Below, in pieces: positions 62,533 to 64,000 of a stretch of 64,000 nucleotides of DNA. Within the stretch, counting starts at the first letter, position 1. The number at the start of each line of letters is the position of its first letter. The stretch covers positions 1,364,001-1,428,000 of the forward strand of contig NZ_SDHZ01000002.1 of the NCBI RefSeq assembly GCF_004118675.1. Reading direction: 5' to 3'. Both the position numbers and the translations under genes were made by a program. This stretch comes from Filimonas effusa. GTDB lineage: Bacteria; Bacteroidota; Bacteroidia; Chitinophagales; Chitinophagaceae. Under the pieces are notes generated by a model. That model was given only the letters and a program-made list of their open reading frames with translations, did no database searches and was not told where the DNA came from.

Positions 62533-64000
62533 GCTGTGAAAGAACTAATGTACATCATAAATTGAAAGTAAGTCACAACGAGGTCCTGAATACGACCGGC
62601 GAAGACGGGCTGTGAAAGAACTAATGTACATCATAAATTGAAAGTAAGTCACAACTAAGTCATTACACAATGAGTTAGAGCTTTTGCTGTGAAAGAACTA
62701 ATGTACATCATAAATTGAAAGTAAGTCACAACCTATAACGTTTACAGAATGTGTAAAATGAAGCTGTGAAAGAACTAATGTACATCATAAATTGAAAGTA
62801 AGTCACAACTGTTCCATCGTTTACGTTTTGAAATTTCATGCTGTGAAAGAACTAATGTACATCATAAATTGAAAGTAAGTCACAACCCGCACTGGCATAC
62901 CACCAGTTGATTTAGGCTGTGAAAGAACTAATGTACATCATAAATTGAAAGTAAGTCACAACGAGGAGGTAAAATTCCCTATGCGGTGTGTAGCTGTGAA
63001 AGAACTAATGTACATCATAAATTGAAAGTAAGTCACAACTTGGATGGCACACAGCATAAATGGTACTCAGCTGTGAAAGAACTAATGTACATCATAAATT
63101 GAAAGTAAGTCACAACTGAAGGACATGCCTAAACCATCGAACCCAGCTGTGAAAGAACTAATGTACATCATAAATTGAAAGTAAGTCACAACCTGCTATG
63201 GTATTGCTCATACAGCGCAGCCGCTGTGAAAGAACTAATGTACATCATAAATTGAAAGTAAGTCACAACCGAGCAAACCTTTTCTTAATTGACTTACGGC
63301 TGTGAAAGAACTAATGTACATCATAAATTGAAAGTAAGTCACAACGTGGGAACATAAGGCCTGTCTTCGGTTCTGGCTGTGAAAGAACTAATGTACATCA
63401 TAAATTGAAAGTAAGTCACAACATTTTTACGGGCGTTTCTATTGTACTTGTGCTGTGAAAGAACTAATGTACATCATAAATTGAAAGTAAGTCACAACGA
63501 CCAAGGTTCCAGTATCTTTGACTTTCTTGCTGTGAAAGAACTAATGTACATCATAAATTGAAAGTAAGTCACAACCCAAAGCGACATACCATTTATTATT
63601 AAAAGCTGTGAAAGAACTAATGTACATCATAAATTGAAAGTAAGTCACAACCCATATTTAACAAAAGGTGTGCAGGTATACGCTGTGAAAGAACTAATGT
63701 ACATCATAAATTGAAAGTAAGTCACAACTGTCTAATGTGAACCATTTGAAGTATGCATGCTGTGAAAGAACTAATGTACATCATAAATTGAAAGTAAGTC
63801 ACAACCAGCGTGACGAAGACATGGAGTTAAAAGCGGCTGTGAAAGAACTAATGTACATCATAAATTGAAAGTAAGTCACAACTAAAAGGAGCCCGCCTTA
63901 TCCCTGTCCTGGGCTGTGAAAGAACTAATGTACATCATAAATTGAAAGTAAGTCACAACGCCACCCTTATCATCCAGCAGCTCTTCCTGCTGTGAAAGAA
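62533..64000 (-). CRISPR. Type II-C CRISPR array, 19 complete repeats plus one cut by the window edge
   Basis: A 47-bp repeat (plus strand GCTGTGAAAGAACTAATG ... AAGTAAGTCACAAC) occurs from 62533-62579 to 63913-63959, with a partial twentieth at 63989-64000. All complete copies are identical as far as I can see. The 19 spacers are 29 nt (seven) or 30 nt (twelve), all different. The crRNA direction is judged to be minus: the tracrRNA anti-repeat pairs with the GTTGTGACTTACTTTC end, and spacer-GTTGTG is the orientation known from other II-C systems. Read this way the leader would lie beyond the right edge and the spacers here would be the oldest. The last repeat next to cas2 is not degenerate. 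Confidence 0.97.

Overview
The window is chromosomal DNA from a member of the Bacteroidota, most likely family Chitinophagaceae (Chitinophaga/Niastella/Filimonas type). The grounds are a SusC/SusD polysaccharide-utilization locus (PUL) with a one-protein hybrid two-component regulator, lipoprotein signal peptides of the Bacteroidota kind, TAnnTTTG-like promoter boxes, and a type II-C CRISPR system with 47-bp repeats. The genus is inferred. No tRNA, rRNA, insertion sequence or phage gene was seen.

Layout. 1-347 is the start of a PAS-domain sensor cut by the window edge. 693-12544 (minus) is a six-gene PUL reading susC, susD, susE-like, GH53 endo-beta-1,4-galactanase, a GH5-like hydrolase and a GH2 beta-galactosidase. 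Its hybrid sensor/AraC regulator (12692-16954) is divergent. The predicted substrate is pectic (type I) galactan. 17085-25310 holds mixed housekeeping and stress genes: pirin, a Crp/Fnr regulator, a membrane-protein pair in which one gene looks frameshifted, a TPR histidine kinase, a CorA transporter and a short-chain dehydrogenase. 25299-33308 is a surface-glycan cluster of five glycosyltransferases, a NodU-type carbamoyltransferase and a GmhB-like phosphatase, in two divergent operons around a pair of perfect palindromes. 33552-39032 carries an MFS transporter, a single-domain response regulator and a trehalose synthase-maltokinase fusion.

40189-46649 is an apparent light-sensing operon. 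It has a bacteriophytochrome photosensory module without a kinase domain, overlapping by 4 bp a giant CheB-CheR-PAS-histidine kinase, followed by a receiver-only response regulator. 46948-54793 holds a GH20 hexosaminidase, an HD hydrolase, a radical-SAM/UDG-like DNA repair pair, an SGNH hydrolase, a QueD/PTPS homologue, a TetR regulator and a GIY-YIG protein.

55166-64000 is a defence region: an HsdR-N-like restriction endonuclease, then tracrRNA (minus), cas9, cas1, cas2 and a CRISPR array of at least 20 repeats running off the window. The array and tracrRNA both read on the minus strand, opposite to the cas operon.

The most interesting signal lies between tracrRNA and cas9. On the minus strand, upstream of the tracrRNA anti-repeat, is a 16-nt copy of the crRNA repeat half that can pair with the anti-repeat in cis along its whole length. 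Directly 5' of that copy is a guide-like sequence whose last 12 nt match exactly a site at 56566-56577, inside the putative cas9 promoter. This is the architecture expected of a natural single-guide RNA (a long-form tracrRNA) that would make Cas9 repress its own promoter, here in a type II-C Bacteroidota system.
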